Shown here in pieces: positions 50,491 to 62,030 of a DNA stretch of 64,000 nucleotides. A program made the translations under genes and the position numbers. Every line of letters begins with the position of its first letter. Position 1 is the stretch's first letter. The notes below the pieces were generated by a model that saw nothing but the letters and a program-made list of their open reading frames with translations, had not been told where the DNA came from and searched no databases. Source of the stretch: Leishmania mexicana MHOM/GT/2001/U1103 (lineage: Eukaryota > Euglenozoa > Kinetoplastea > Trypanosomatida > Trypanosomatidae). The stretch covers positions 434,001-498,000 of the forward strand of contig NC_018331.1 of assembly GCF_000234665.1 (NCBI RefSeq), given 5' to 3'.

Positions 50491-52377
50491 GGTCATCAGG
50501 GCACATACGCACCACAGAAGAGAGGTAAAGAAGAAACAGACAGCAACACACGCGACGAGACAGGCCGAGAGCGGAAGGAGTGTGCGGGCGGAGACATCCG
50601 TGCCCCTTCACGGACATCACACCAGTAAACAACGGAGAGAAGAAAGCTGGAATAAAACGCAGGAATCGACGGCTGAAAAATAACGCACACGCGAGGAACA
50701 ACTGAGGTGTGCTTTATGAAACGCCAACGGAGCAGATACTCGTATAAAGAAAAAAAAGCGAAAAGTTTTTGTGTGGAAACGACTTAGGGGAGAGAGAGGG
50801 GGAGGGGCACATCCAGGCATCCTGCCCAATACTTACGTATGGGGAATCTTCATGGACGGGCTAGTCGCTCAGAATGAAGTGGGTAACAGAGACGAGATAC
50901 TCAGAGGGAGAAGGAGCGGGAGACGAAGCACCACAGCAGCAAAGAAGCCAGAAACAAGCAAAAAAAAAAACAACAACAATAGATAATGATGATGATAATG
51001 ATGATAATAATATAGTGCGCATGCAGAGATTCACTCCATTAATGTTTGTTCTCCTTCGCTCGTCCCCCTCGTCTCTCATGTCCTCCTCCCATTCCTAGCA
51101 TACATTTTTCGTTCTTTTTCGTTTTTTTTTCTTTCTCATGAACCCTGTGATTCGCATCCCGCCTTGCTTCTTCACTCTTCTCCGTCAAGTCCTCTTCCTG
51201 GGCCTGTGCTACAAGGTGTAGGCGGGCGTGAGATACCTGCCCATACGTGAAGAGGGGGAGGCATGCAGGCACGCAGAGGTATGCGGAGCAGAAAGACGCC
51301 CATCTGCTACAACTGTCACAGACAGCAAAGGAAAAAAAAGAGACGAGCGAAGACAAGGCATGGTGCCACTGCAAAACCCATCGCGCCGAGGACACGGGCG
51401 ACACACAAGTCGGTCACAATCCTTTTCAGCAGCGTCAGCCTCGTGGCGGCAATGAAAAAAGGGCAGCAAAGGATTATTTTGTTTGTTGTTGTTCACGGTG
51501 CTATTTCTTTGCTTGTCGTGGGGAAGGAATGGTCATGTGAAGTTATTGTGTCTTGGGGTGGGGGGGGGATATAGAGACCCATCTACTACAGCATTGGAAT
51601 GCAACCACAAAATGAGTACAACTCCGCTACGGCAACCCCCCCCCCCCTTTTGATGCAGTGCCCTGATAGCCGCCTCGGCAAACAACACTCTGTCCAGCTC
51701 TTGTTGTTGTACAACAACCTCAGGCTTCCTGCGTACAAACATACAAGTTCACGCTGTCTTATTTACATGCTTCTGTCTCGCAGGAGGAGCGAACGCGGAA
51801 AAGATGGTTGGTGCGCGCATAATCTATTTTTACACGAAGATGCCTTTCTCTCCGTCTCTGTGCGTGTGTGTGTGTGAGGAGCAAGGCGAGGAGGACCAAC
51901 AGAGAAAGGAGAAGGAAACGAAAAAAAAGAGGGTGGTGAGTGGGGTGAGTCTCGGGCAAGAGACCAAGCCCACAGTCAACAACACACACTGCTTCTCCCT
52001 GTTTGTGTGCATCTTTTTCTTTGTTTTTTCCCTTGTCGGCAGCAGATAATGGAGAGACAGCTTTGAAGGAGGGACGAAGAAATCGGTGCAGCGAAACGGG
52101 GCAGAGAGGGCGAGCAACCACAACACTCGAGCGCACAATGGCGTTGTTCGCCTATTCGAGTCACATACCCATGCACAAACACACAGAGATATATACATGC
52201 GCACACACAGACCTACATACATACACCCGTCTAGGCACCTGAAAGGACAACAACGGGACGCCTCGCTGGAGAGAGGCACGGAGGAGTAGTTGCGCACAAC
52301 AGGCAGGCACACCATGGACACACGGCAAAGAAGAGGATGAAAAAAGGCGAGAGAGAGACAGCAGGAAACAAAGATAT

Positions 52378-52430
52378 GGAGATATATATATAGATATTTA
52401 TATATTTTTATTTTTATTTTTTTTATATAC
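52378..52430. repeat. A/T-rich low-complexity island
   Basis: About 50 nt of TA repeats and T-runs, unusual in this GC-rich sequence; in the 3' flank of the RING gene. Confidence 0.8.
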
Positions 52431-52760
52431 GTCGAGTGTGGCGGAGGGACGAGTGCAGCAGATGAACACGAGAGACTTGGAAAAGACACGAAAACAATAA
52501 AAACGAAAAGGAGCATATACGAGCACGAGCGCCAACACAAAAAAGGGAAGAAAGGGAAAACATTCCGGAAAACGGAAGATGGTCCCGGGGGAGGGGGGGC
52601 TCACTACACTAGCGGCAAATACAAAGTTCTGAATACGGCGATATGGGTGACAACAGTGAACCGTCATCGAGGAGAGAGAGGGACAGGTGGAAAGCAATGG
52701 CGAGGAGGAAAACTATCGTTCAGAGCAACACCGCGCACCCCACCCACCCCAACCCCAACT

Positions 52761-53981
52761 CTACATGACAGTGCACCCCGCCTGTGACTTGCTGCGCGAG
52801 CGCCGACTTTCCTCCATGCTTGGATGCACCGGCGGTGCCGTTAACTGCGATTGCGCATTCGCCTGTGGTGACGACTGACGTATGATGCCGCCTAATCGCT
52901 GCGTGTTACACCTGTTGTGAGCCGGCATTGTACTCAAGGGGTTCTCCTCAACCTCGGCGGCGTGCAGCGGTGTGCGACTGGTCGAGGTGCTTGGTGAACC
53001 ACTGTGCAGCGCCTGAAACGACCGCACGGCTTGAGTAGCGTATATGTGTTGCCTGCCACGAAGCTGCGCCTGAAGAAGATAGTTGTGCTGCAGATTCTGC
53101 GCGATTTCGGCATCGCGCTTCATGATAGCACGCTGACGAGCCACTTCAGCTGGGTCTCTAGCTGCGCCATTATGTGAACCCTCAAACTCGCCGATACCTC
53201 GGAGTGTTTCGGCACAGCACATCGGGCACAAGCTGCTGCGCTGCTTCCATTCCATGAGACAAGGAAGATGAAAATGATGCTGGCACGCGCCGCGGAACAT
53301 CGGGTTCTCATTGGTGTACACCTCCAAGCAGATGCAGCACTCATCCGCCTCCTCCGAAACTGCGACTGAGTGCTCGCGCGAAGACAACGAGGTTGGTGAC
53401 TCCGACATTAGTGGCGGGTTAGAGGGCGTGGAAGATGGCGCAAATTCCTCCGTCGGCCTGGAGGTCAGAACGGAGGACGTGAGCGACACGGAACTCCTCG
53501 CCCATCGCGAGGAGACGCTCCGCTGTGCCGGTGATGAACACGTGTCGAGACTAGTGGAGGTGTGCGGGACCTGCTGCAGCGGAGAAAGCCTGCACAGCTT
53601 AACTGCTCTTGATTTTGAGTTGCTTCCCTTCCCCTGCGATCCCCGAACCGACGCAGAGCTAATCGGCGTCACCGCATTGTCTGATTTCTGGCGTGACCGC
53701 GAGTTCGGCGTGCGCGTAGTGAGAGCGTTCTCTCGTTCCTCCGCTGTAAAAACTGACTTTCCCATCTTGTTCGGAGATAAGGCCGATCTATTGCGCCCTC
53801 CGCTGCTCGACGTCAGGCTCGCGAGCTGCGACGAGTCAAATACCTCGCCGCTGCACGATTCCCTCAGGTTATCCTCGACGAGGTTGAGCACGACAGGTGA
53901 ACAGACATGGTGGGTCGAGTAGCGCTTCGAGGTTGGAGAGGGGCGAACGGGAGAGGCGCTGCTATTCATTGTGCTCAGCAT
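52761..53981 (-). CDS. RING-H2 protein with C-terminal CaaX box
   Basis: 406 residues from the ATG at 53979-53981; a second ATG four codons on is an alternative. Residues 1-210 are Ser/Thr/Arg-rich and look disordered. RING-H2: C215-x2-C218, then C233-x-H235-x2-H238-x2-C241, then C252-x2-C255, with W245 at the position that contacts E2 enzymes (sequence ADECCICLEVYTNEN, CQHHFHLPCLMEWKQ, LCPMC). A helical Gln/Asn-rich stretch follows (RQRAIMKRDAEIAQNLQHNY), then Ser-rich sequence ending AGCTVM. The last four residues, CTVM, form a CaaX box with Met, favouring farnesylation. The predicted role is a membrane-anchored E3 ubiquitin ligase; the target is unknown. Confidence 0.88.
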   Translation of the reverse strand: MLSTMNSSASPVRPSPTSKRYSTHHVCSPVVLNLVEDNLRESCSGEVFDSSQLASLTSSSGGRNRSALSPNKMGKSVFTAEERENALTTRTPNSRSRQKSDNAVTPISSASVRGSQGKGSNSKSRAVKLCRLSPLQQVPHTSTSLDTCSSPAQRSVSSRWARSSVSLTSSVLTSRPTEEFAPSSTPSNPPLMSESPTSLSSREHSVAVSEEADECCICLEVYTNENPMFRGACQHHFHLPCLMEWKQRSSLCPMCCAETLRGIGEFEGSHNGAARDPAEVARQRAIMKRDAEIAQNLQHNYLLQAQLRGRQHIYATQAVRSFQALHSGSPSTSTSRTPLHAAEVEENPLSTMPAHNRCNTQRLGGIIRQSSPQANAQSQLTAPPVHPSMEESRRSRSKSQAGCTVM

Positions 53982-54911
53982 TACCAAGGATGAACAAGAA
54001 CGACTGCACAACCAATTGGAGGTACTGCAGCTGCTTAAGCGCAAGGAACACGAAAACGTATGGAGCAGCAGAACGGGAGGTAAGCAGAAAAGAGAACAAA
54101 GGTAGTCGCCCCCTCCCCACCACAACCACCACCGACTTCAGAGACCAAAGCAGCACCGGTGTACGTGAGAAAACCAAAAAGAGATGGTGGGAAGCGCAGA
54201 GCGAGAAGCAACTGGTGAAACGGGTAGACGAGCGGGTAAAGGGGAGGGGGGCGGGGGCGCAGCAAGGCAGCAGCAGCCGCAAAATAAGAGACGAGCACAG
54301 ACGGAAAGAGAAAAAAAAACAAGGGGAGGGCGTGAAAAAGGGAGCAGACACACAAACACCAACACGCGGAGGCTGCTGTCGAGGGAGGGAGCACGTAAAA
54401 CAAGAAAAAAAAGGTAGGGGAGGGGGGGCCTCGTCCGAGGCAGAACAAAGCAATGGGAGAGCGACAGACGGCACAAACGTCGGAAGAAGATAACAAACCG
54501 TAAAAAAAAGCAACAACAACAGACGTGCCCGGTGGGAAAGAGGCGAGCGGAGAGGCACGACAATCCCAAAAAAAAAAAACGACAACAAAAGCGACAACAA
54601 GGAGCTCTCCCACACAACCACGCTCTGCTGCTTTCAAGCGATGTCTGTCGCGTCCGTGTGTCGACTGAGCCTATTTCCTTCACTCTGTGTGCTCCTGCCG
54701 GGATGGAAGAGAGGGTAACGAGGATGCGGCGGTGTACGAGAGGTGACGCAGGCAAAAAGGGCGGGGGTGTTCCTTTCGTTCAATCCCTCGAGTTGCTTTT
54801 CTGTTTGTACCCACCCTGCGACGGGTGTTTTGTGGTGTGAAGCGAGAACAAAAAGTTGTATATATAAGTTTTTCCCCCTTCGCTCTCCAGGCCCCTCTGC
54901 TGGTAGGATTT

Positions 54912-54935
54912 CTGTGTGTGTGTGTGTGTGTGTAT
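54912..54935. repeat. TG dinucleotide repeat
   Basis: About 11 TG units in the spacer between the RING and eIF2B delta genes. Confidence 0.9.
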
Positions 54936-56672
54936 GTGGGCGTATGTTGAGGGGTGGGAGGCAGGAGGAGGAAGATGCACTCTCCGCCTCGCTCCTTCTA
55001 TTTGTGAATGGAGAAGAGAGGTCTCTGGGGTCGAGGGAAAGGGAAGATCGGCTGTCCCTCAGCTCCCTATCTCGCCCGCTCGCTCCCCTTCCGCAGGCAG
55101 TGCTGTTGTGCGACGTGGGTGTCCTGCGCCTCTCTCCCGAGTTCTGCGCTCCCCCCTCGCACACCCAAACAGACACGCACTGGCCCCCACACCTTTGGAT
55201 GCTTCCGACACGTCAATCTTTGAGGGTATGATTCTCAACAAGGACGAGAGACCACCCCGTAGAAGAGGAGGAAGGGTGAGCGGGAGGTCTGCAGTGGTGT
55301 AGTGGCGTTCAGCGAGGGAGAGGGAACGAAAAGGGAAGAGAGAGAGGGTGCAGGGACTTTGGAGGGAGGGAGGGACAGGGTCAGTGAGAAGAAATGTGCC
55401 TGAGAACGTTCCCCGGCTCTCACAAACGGAAGAGTTAAAGGTTTGACAAGGACAGAGCGAGAAAGGAGAGGCGGAAGAAGAGGAGGGCAGCGGAAGGGGC
55501 GTGCGAGGGAAACGGTCACAGGAGCAAGGAGAACAACGCAGAAAAAAAAAACTACGCGCTCACCAATGAGCCGTTGCGTGTGGGCAAAGGTTGCCGTGGG
55601 TACTGCGGCGAGGAGAAAGAGAGGAAGGAGCCTGACGCTCTTACGAAAGGGAAACCGCGACGCAGATTCACTCACAGAAAGGGTTGGCGAGGAGGAGGAA
55701 AGAAATACGCGAAAAAAAAAGAAAGGGAAAAAGTGGGTATGTAAACAAACTCGCCAAGCACAAAAAGGACACGATGGAACGTCAGGGTTTAGGCAATGTG
55801 GCGTCCCCCTCCCCCTTCCCACCCAATACACGCACACAGAGCGACGGAAAGGGGACCCTGTGTGCGCAATGAGGGAAACGGGAGGAAGATGGGTGTAGAT
55901 ATGTGTACGTGAGGGGGGGTTGTTCCGTGTCCGTGCACAGCCTCAGAGATCGGCCTTTTGCGTTTTGTAAAGTCGCTCCCCACCAGGTCGCAGCAGCTGT
56001 ATCCCTCTTCTCTTTTTTCTTTGTGGGGGGAGGGGGGGGGTGTTCGGAGGGTGAATTGATGCCCTCGCCTTCTTTGGCGCGGCGCACGGTAGATACGAAA
56101 ACAAAAAAAGGAAGAGAGGAGAGACAGCAGGGCTTTCACGTAACCGTCGTGCCCGCGACGGAGTGTATGAGGGAGGAAGTAGAAAGAGTGGGTTGGAGGA
56201 GAAGAAAGGCGATGAAAGAGGTATTGGTTGATGCGAAGAAGCACGCGTTTCATGCAGCGCAGCAGTCGCTGTCGGGTGCCGATGTGATGAGCGAGCTCCC
56301 CAGTCGCCCGTGCAGCAAGTTCGGAGGAAAAGTAGGTGGAGGGTAGGCAAACAGAGCGAGATACAGAGGGCAGATGAGTTGCACGTGCACGCACAGGGAA
56401 ACTCAATGCACGTACCCAGTGAGCAAGATACAGCAGCAGCCACAGAAGCAGAAATCGAGACCAGGAGGAAGACGAGAAGCGCTTCAAACGTGGGCCACTG
56501 AGGGGATAGAGAGAGAGATGGGACGGAGGTGAGAAGAGGCGTATCAGGGCATACACAACGGCACGAAGCGGCAAAACGAAAAAAAAAAGGAATGAAACAA
56601 AGGAAAACAAGAAAAGCAGGTCAAGCAGCGCAAAACAAAGGAGAACGCGTAAAACTTCTTGGCGTGTGCACG

Positions 56673-56702
56673 CATATATATATATATATACATGTATATA
56701 TG
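56673..56702. repeat. TA dinucleotide repeat
   Basis: TA units with one CATG interruption, in the 3' flank of eIF2B delta. Confidence 0.9.
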
Positions 56703-57513
56703 TATTATGTGTGTGTGTGGGCAGTTGAACCAGAGAGTGAAGAGGTGAAGAGGTGAGTAGGTGAGGAGGGAGCCGTAACAAATAGAGAGTGAGAGAGACG
56801 CAAACACATATGAGTGGGCATTGCATTGCCCTCTTCCGCTTAGGAGCACACACACACACACATCGAGCACTGCCAGCGCCATATCGCTTGTCAGCTTCAT
56901 CTTGACTTCCTCCCTTTTTTTCATTGTTGTTGGAAAGAGCGCATACCGCGCATTATGCTCAACTCACGATCCCTGTAATGGCGCAGGTGCGGTACCGCGC
57001 CTGAGAGCAGCCGAAGCACCGAAGACTCCGGTGCGCCACCACCGCCCTCCCTCAGGCTTGCATCACAGAGGCTGCGCTAACGCTCAAGTGTGCACGCTGT
57101 CCCCAACGCAGGCAAGTGAAGGAAACCTTTCAGTCTCTTGCCAGCACCGCGCAAAATGCCCAGGGAGAAAAGCTTATAGGGCCACCGCAAAGGAGAGACG
57201 GGGCCTGGGGATCTGTGTGTCTGCTCCTTGTCCCAGCTCCTACTTCTTCGTGCTCGCCTCTGCTCTTGTTCGGAAGGAGATGAGCCCATTGAAGAATGAC
57301 GCCACGCCACGCCACACACGGTGAGAGCCAGAGAGAGTTTTACAGTGATAAACACGCACACACAGAAACAGAGAGAGAAAAGCCCCTATGCCGCCCTCTG
57401 TCGTAGGCACAACGAACCGCCATAGTTCGCCACGCAAATCAAGAGTCGACGCCACACTGAGCGTGAGTCACATGCTGGCAGCAGCACGCCGGATCTTCTG
57501 CAAGCTGCTTCGC

Positions 57514-59523
57514 TCATCCCCGAACAAGATTCACGAGCTGCGACGTGTCGCGGCCTTCGCGATCCTTAATAGCTGCCACGATGGCAGACGTGTGAAGGCA
57601 CCCCATTTCGCAGATGATCATGTCTACGTACGAGGCAGGCGTCAGATCGTAAAGGTAGCCGGAGGCACTCGACGAGAACGGGGTCGCACCACCGCCGCCG
57701 CTGCGTGTAAGGAAGTCGGCACCGCGCGCCGGTGTACCCCAACCCCCAGAGACACGTAGCTGAGGAGGGGATAGCGTGCGTGGAGTGGGGTATATAAGCG
57801 GGCTGTGCGTGCCTGTGTCACTGCCGTGCACCTCCGCGGCAGGCCGCATGTCCGCAAGTTTTGTGTTCTGTGCCAAGTTGCCCACCCACACCTCTGGCAC
57901 AAACTTGTAACTCTCACTAAAGCACAGCACAGGCTTGCGGAACAGCTTCGCGCAAGCCGCCACGAGCGCCATGCCGCAGCGGCCAAACATGTCACCATTC
58001 TGCAGCACAGCCGAAGCCCCCATGAACACGCGCGTGCACTTAGGCATCAATGTGCAGCATGCCGTGATGAGACCGTACGTCACGCCAATGCCGGCGCTCG
58101 AGAGCTTCTCAGCCAGCTGCCGGCCTTCAAAGAGTGGCGCAGAGTCGATCACAATGACGCGCTTCGGCTTGCACTGTGGATCACGCGAGCGGGACAACAG
58201 GATGTACTCGACCAGACTACTGCGGCCAAACACTAAGATAGTGTCGCTGCTCGAGACGTACGGCAGCGAGCGATCCTCTACAATGCTCTTGAACGACATC
58301 TTCAGCTCGGCCTCAATGACGTCCAGTATCCTCAGCGTCACCTCACGCGGACCGCCGAGGTCCTTGATGAGGTCAACCATGTTCGGCTTTGGGTGAATTA
58401 CCTCGTCCCGCAACGCGACGAAGCGGCGCACGAGCACTTCCTTCACGTGGCGCATGCCGGCGGAGGCCTCACGCTTGCGGCGCACAAAGTCAAAGTTGAT
58501 CTGGATGAGCTTTTCAAACGCGGTGGTGTCCACCTCGTTCAGCGAGGGCACGGCGAGGACGGTGGTTGCGCGACTCAGCTCGCGGAAGGCGGAGATGAGC
58601 GCCAAGGCACGCGCACTGCCGCCGACAAGAAGCATCTGCTCCATCAGCACAGCTACCTCGGCGATGCGGGGGTGCACGACGGCGTCGCGCGGTAGAACGT
58701 GCAGGCACTTGAGGCGGTTGGCATCCATGGCACCTTGAACGAGGTCGTGCAGTCTCTTCGCTGACGCCGCCCGCTCCTCCGCAGTGATCTCTTTGGCAGG
58801 TTCGCCGCCTCTCACCGCTTTGGCGTCGCTGCTCTTGTTGATTGTGACGGTGGCCAAGGCTGCTGGCGAGGCCGCAGCCGTCGCAGGGGTCGAGGTGGAA
58901 GGGGCGGCCGCAACGTGCGCTGTCGACGGAGCCGACGATGCCTCGCTCAGGACTTCGAGGTGGCCAATCTCAGCGAGCAGTGCCGCTTCCTGCTCCATAG
59001 CGGCGGCGACCTCGGCGCCACTGCCACCCGACCTGATTGTCTTCTGCACCTTGCGCAGTGCATCGCGTTTCTTCTTCAACTCGCGCTGCGTCTTCACGGC
59101 GGAACGGGCCACGTCGCCACTTTGACCCACAAAGCGCATCTGGGTTGCCTTTGTCGCATCCTTATCCGCTCCCGCCACTGTTGGCGATAGCGAAGAAGTC
59201 GGTGAAGAAGGGGATGCGGCAAGGGTCGGTTCAGGAGCGGCAGCGCTCTCGACAGCCTTCCTGGTTAACTCCGCCAGCTTTCGCTCGATCGCCTTCACCT
59301 CTGCCGCCACCTCATCCACGACAGCCTTCGCGGCGTCGTACTCCACCTTTTTGGTGGCATCGTCCTTGAAATCCTTGAGCTTCTTCTCGGACCTGCGCAG
59401 GACGTCTCGCTTCTTCTTCAGCTCGCGCTGTGCCTTTACGGCAGCACGCGCGCCTTCGGAGTCGTTGCCGGCCAGCCGAAGATCTTCCTGCTTCTTTGCC
59501 TCCTTCTCCGAAGACAACGACAT
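57514..59523 (-). CDS. Translation initiation factor eIF2B, delta subunit
   Basis: 669 residues from the ATG at 59521-59523. eIF2B is the nucleotide exchange factor for eIF2; delta is one of its regulatory alpha/beta/delta subunits. Seen: a Lys/Ala/Glu-rich start with a repeated unit, ARAAVKAQRELKKKRDVLRR (25-44) and ARSAVKTQRELKKKRDALRK (139-158); helical domain with LLVGGSARALALISAFRELS, matching the delta-type LVSGSNAR segment; Rossmann-like core DTILVFGRSSLVEYILL, RVIVIDSAPLFEGRQLAEKL, GIGVTYGLITACCTLMPKCT, VFMGASAVLQNGDMFGRCGM and KPVLCFSESYKF; and C-terminal YDLTPASYVDMIICEMGCLH. A Gly/Ser/Pro insertion of about 60 residues precedes that last block, where the family usually has a shorter loop. 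Delta is preferred over alpha or beta because of the long basic N-terminus. Confidence 0.9.
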   Translation of the reverse strand: MSLSSEKEAKKQEDLRLAGNDSEGARAAVKAQRELKKKRDVLRRSEKKLKDFKDDATKKVEYDAAKAVVDEVAAEVKAIERKLAELTRKAVESAAAPEPTLAASPSSPTSSLSPTVAGADKDATKATQMRFVGQSGDVARSAVKTQRELKKKRDALRKVQKTIRSGGSGAEVAAAMEQEAALLAEIGHLEVLSEASSAPSTAHVAAAPSTSTPATAAASPAALATVTINKSSDAKAVRGGEPAKEITAEERAASAKRLHDLVQGAMDANRLKCLHVLPRDAVVHPRIAEVAVLMEQMLLVGGSARALALISAFRELSRATTVLAVPSLNEVDTTAFEKLIQINFDFVRRKREASAGMRHVKEVLVRRFVALRDEVIHPKPNMVDLIKDLGGPREVTLRILDVIEAELKMSFKSIVEDRSLPYVSSSDTILVFGRSSLVEYILLSRSRDPQCKPKRVIVIDSAPLFEGRQLAEKLSSAGIGVTYGLITACCTLMPKCTRVFMGASAVLQNGDMFGRCGMALVAACAKLFRKPVLCFSESYKFVPEVWVGNLAQNTKLADMRPAAEVHGSDTGTHSPLIYPTPRTLSPPQLRVSGGWGTPARGADFLTRSGGGGATPFSSSASGYLYDLTPASYVDMIICEMGCLHTSAIVAAIKDREGRDTSQLVNLVRG

Positions 59524-59540
59524 GGGCTACGTAATGGTGT

Positions 59541-59585
59541 CTACGGATGACAGTCGACGGGGCCAACGGAGAGAGAAAGACGACA
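59541..59585 (-). promoter_or_regulatory. Candidate spliced-leader acceptor and polypyrimidine tract for eIF2B delta
   Basis: Minus strand: C/T run GTCGTCTTTCTCTCTCCG (plus 59567-59584) followed by CATCCGTAG (AG = plus ct at 59541-59542), 17 nt before the ATG. Confidence 0.4.
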
Positions 59586-61178
59586 AGTTGAGTGAATGAG
59601 AAGGGAGGTGGATCAAAGAGATCCAGATGCCGCTTGTGTTGTTGTTTTGGCTTTTTTTCTTGATTAGGTCGGGGAGCGGAGGAAGGCAACGGCCGGAAAC
59701 GGCGTGGGTGGTGCGTGAGTCAGTGAGCAGCCTCGTCTGTGCGTGGTATCGCACGCAGAGAAATTTTACAGTGAGGAGTAAGCAGAGGCACACAACTCAG
59801 TCCTTGTGTGTTCGAATGGTGGCATAAAGCACGCAGACACGCGCCAACGTACTGCGTATGGGAAGGGCACAGTGGTGTCCAGAGAATGAGAAGAGGAGAG
59901 CCGCAGCACGGGCTGTAATGAGGTCGTGGTAGAGGACAAAAGGAGAGGCAGTCACACACGCATACGCATACACATCATGATCATGTGCACGAAGGGGCGA
60001 GAGGTTAGTTTATGAGACGTTGGAGGCAGCGGGACAGAGAGACGAACGGCAACGAGCCGCTTGAAGAAGTCGCGCCACATTGGAACCCCATTGGGGTGAC
60101 GTATGCGCAGCCATAAAGAAGAGGTTCAACGGCCATGTCGTCGTCGCATGCTGATCTTGTTACCATGTGCCTCTCGCCAGTGCCAACATCTTTACAGCTC
60201 TGCGCTGAATTACCAGCTCCGTCGTGAAAGCTACACCACACATATCGTACACGCGGAGAGGGAGTGAGCTCGAGTGGCCTTCAGAGCCACCCTCTCATGC
60301 GATTACCCAATGTGCATTGATCCTTTGTTTTTTTTTTGCATCTAGCGAAGGAACAAAGTTCGACGCACAGCTCTTGGCGCTGGAAGAGCAGCGCTCGTGG
60401 CAAACCGCTTTGTTGCTGTGCCGAATGTGCATTCGTCTGGCGCTGTCTCGTCACCACCGCCTCGACTGCGTGAGATCGGCGAAACGGCGCCCCACATGCC
60501 AGAGCGAGGAAGATGTCGTACGATGATGGAGGAGAGAAACAAACAGAGAAAAAAAGAGTACAGATAGAGAGAGAGTGGGGGAGAGGGGCTTGGAAACAAC
60601 ACTCTGATGCCGCAGACACACACCAATGTACACTCGCCCACAAAGACGACGCACATAGCCACATACATATATGCAGACGCACACACACACGCGCGTATGC
60701 GCAGACCTACGAAACAGAGATCAGTGAGGCGACCAAAAACACACGCGAAAAAGAAAAACCGGCGACGAGCATTACGGACAACCACTCAGCGAGAGAATGA
60801 AGGAAAACCGAAGAGCGAGAGAGAGAGACGGAGAGGGGAGGGGGGTGACGCAGAGCGCCGAGAAGAGAGCGACTCCAGCAGCACCAGCGCCGCAACCACA
60901 ACCTTCTTCGCTAACTATCAAGTGCCGCCACTCCCACGCTTTCTCTTCGTTTTCTTTTTCGTTCCGCTCAACATCCTCATCCCCCGCGTAGAGGAGCGGG
61001 GGAGGGGGGGGAAGAGGGAACCCAGGAAAACGCAAAAAAAAAAAAACAACGATGCGACTACATGCGTGTACACCCAACGAGCACACACACACACGCACAC
61101 GCACATTTCTTCTGAACGCGGACGAAGTACAGGAGAGCGAGGGTGTGAGGAACAACGAGCGAGAGACAGACAGAGGAA

Positions 61179-61199
61179 GAGAGAGAGAGAGAGAGAGAC
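61179..61199. repeat. GA dinucleotide repeat
   Basis: About ten GA units; on the minus strand a CT tract in the 3' flank of the coiled-coil gene. Confidence 0.9.
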
Positions 61200-62030
61200 A
61201 AAGATGGCAACAGTGGTGGCTCGAAGCGCGCAAAAACTGTCCAAGAAAGAGAAATGCCGCTCGTGAAACCCCTGGAACGATACACAAAAACCAGAGATCA
61301 ACGATGGAGGAAAAGGAGACCATCAGATGAAGAAACAAATCACACCGACGCACAACCACACGCGCGTCGGAGAAGAATATAAGAGAGAGAAGCACAGGTA
61401 CACGAACAGATGGAACTGGCGGAAAAGCGGTCATTGCACTTGACCGCTGCGAACTTTCAGAGAGACAGAGGGGGGAAGGAGCCGAGAGAGGGAGGTTTAC
61501 GGAGAAGGCGCTTGGCAGATGACACGAGCGAGGCGGACACACACAGATTTCCGCTGTTGTCGCACGAAGACCTTCACCATAGGCGTGCTCTTGCGCCTTT
61601 CCACACAAACTCCACTCATCATAGCTAATGTCGGCGTGAACACCTTCTCAGACAATCGACCTGCCGCTGTTTGCCCACGAGAACGGCTTCAACTTTTGAC
61701 CTACCGCTGTCGAAGTCTGATACAGCAACACACACGTATATACAAAGCCTTGCGGAGAGAAGTGTCACGCCACCGTACCGAAAGCATGTGCCTGCGCGAC
61801 AGGGAAAGCTTCGTCACCGCTACCGTCTCCCCCTCTCAACACCACCCAGACGTGACACCTTTCGGCAGTTTCGGAAGCAGCTCGACTCACGTGCGCCGAC
61901 ACACACGTACAGGCGGCCGCAATGTGACGATCACACTTCCGCATCTCACCACTACCTTTTTTTTTGTCCTCTACTTCCTCCACAAGCGATCAGTGGAGGC
62001 AGCCTCAAAGCTGGGCGACGACCTTGGCTG

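Larger units (their letters stand above)
48665..52760. other. Long non-coding spacer with one SIDER copy
   Basis: Leader region of H1 (48665-about 50040, strongly purine-rich on the plus strand), the family B SIDER copy at 50059-50490, and a long 3'UTR of the RING gene containing an A/T-rich island at 52378-52430. No supported gene. Confidence 0.7.
53982..57513. other. Long non-coding spacer
   Basis: About 3.5 kb: leader of the RING gene and 3'UTR of eIF2B delta. Many plus-strand purine runs, TG repeat at 54912-54935, TA repeat at 56673-56702. Frames of up to 350 codons exist on the minus strand but are low-complexity with no ATG-led, GC3-biased domain. Confidence 0.7.
59524..62030. other. 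Long non-coding spacer
   Basis: Leader of eIF2B delta and 3'UTR of the coiled-coil gene. GA repeat at 61179-61199 and CA-rich stretches near 61080-61105. No supported gene. Confidence 0.7.

Noticed and set aside
51533..51742. 69-codon frame with RKPEVVVQQQELDRVLFAEA
   Set aside because: Helix-like but short, isolated and without homologue I can name; treated as 3'UTR.
54035..54755. Long overlapping minus-strand frames upstream of the RING gene, rich in Leu/Phe/Ser
   Set aside because: Products of pyrimidine-rich leader sequence; all three minus frames are open, as expected without stop-forming purines.
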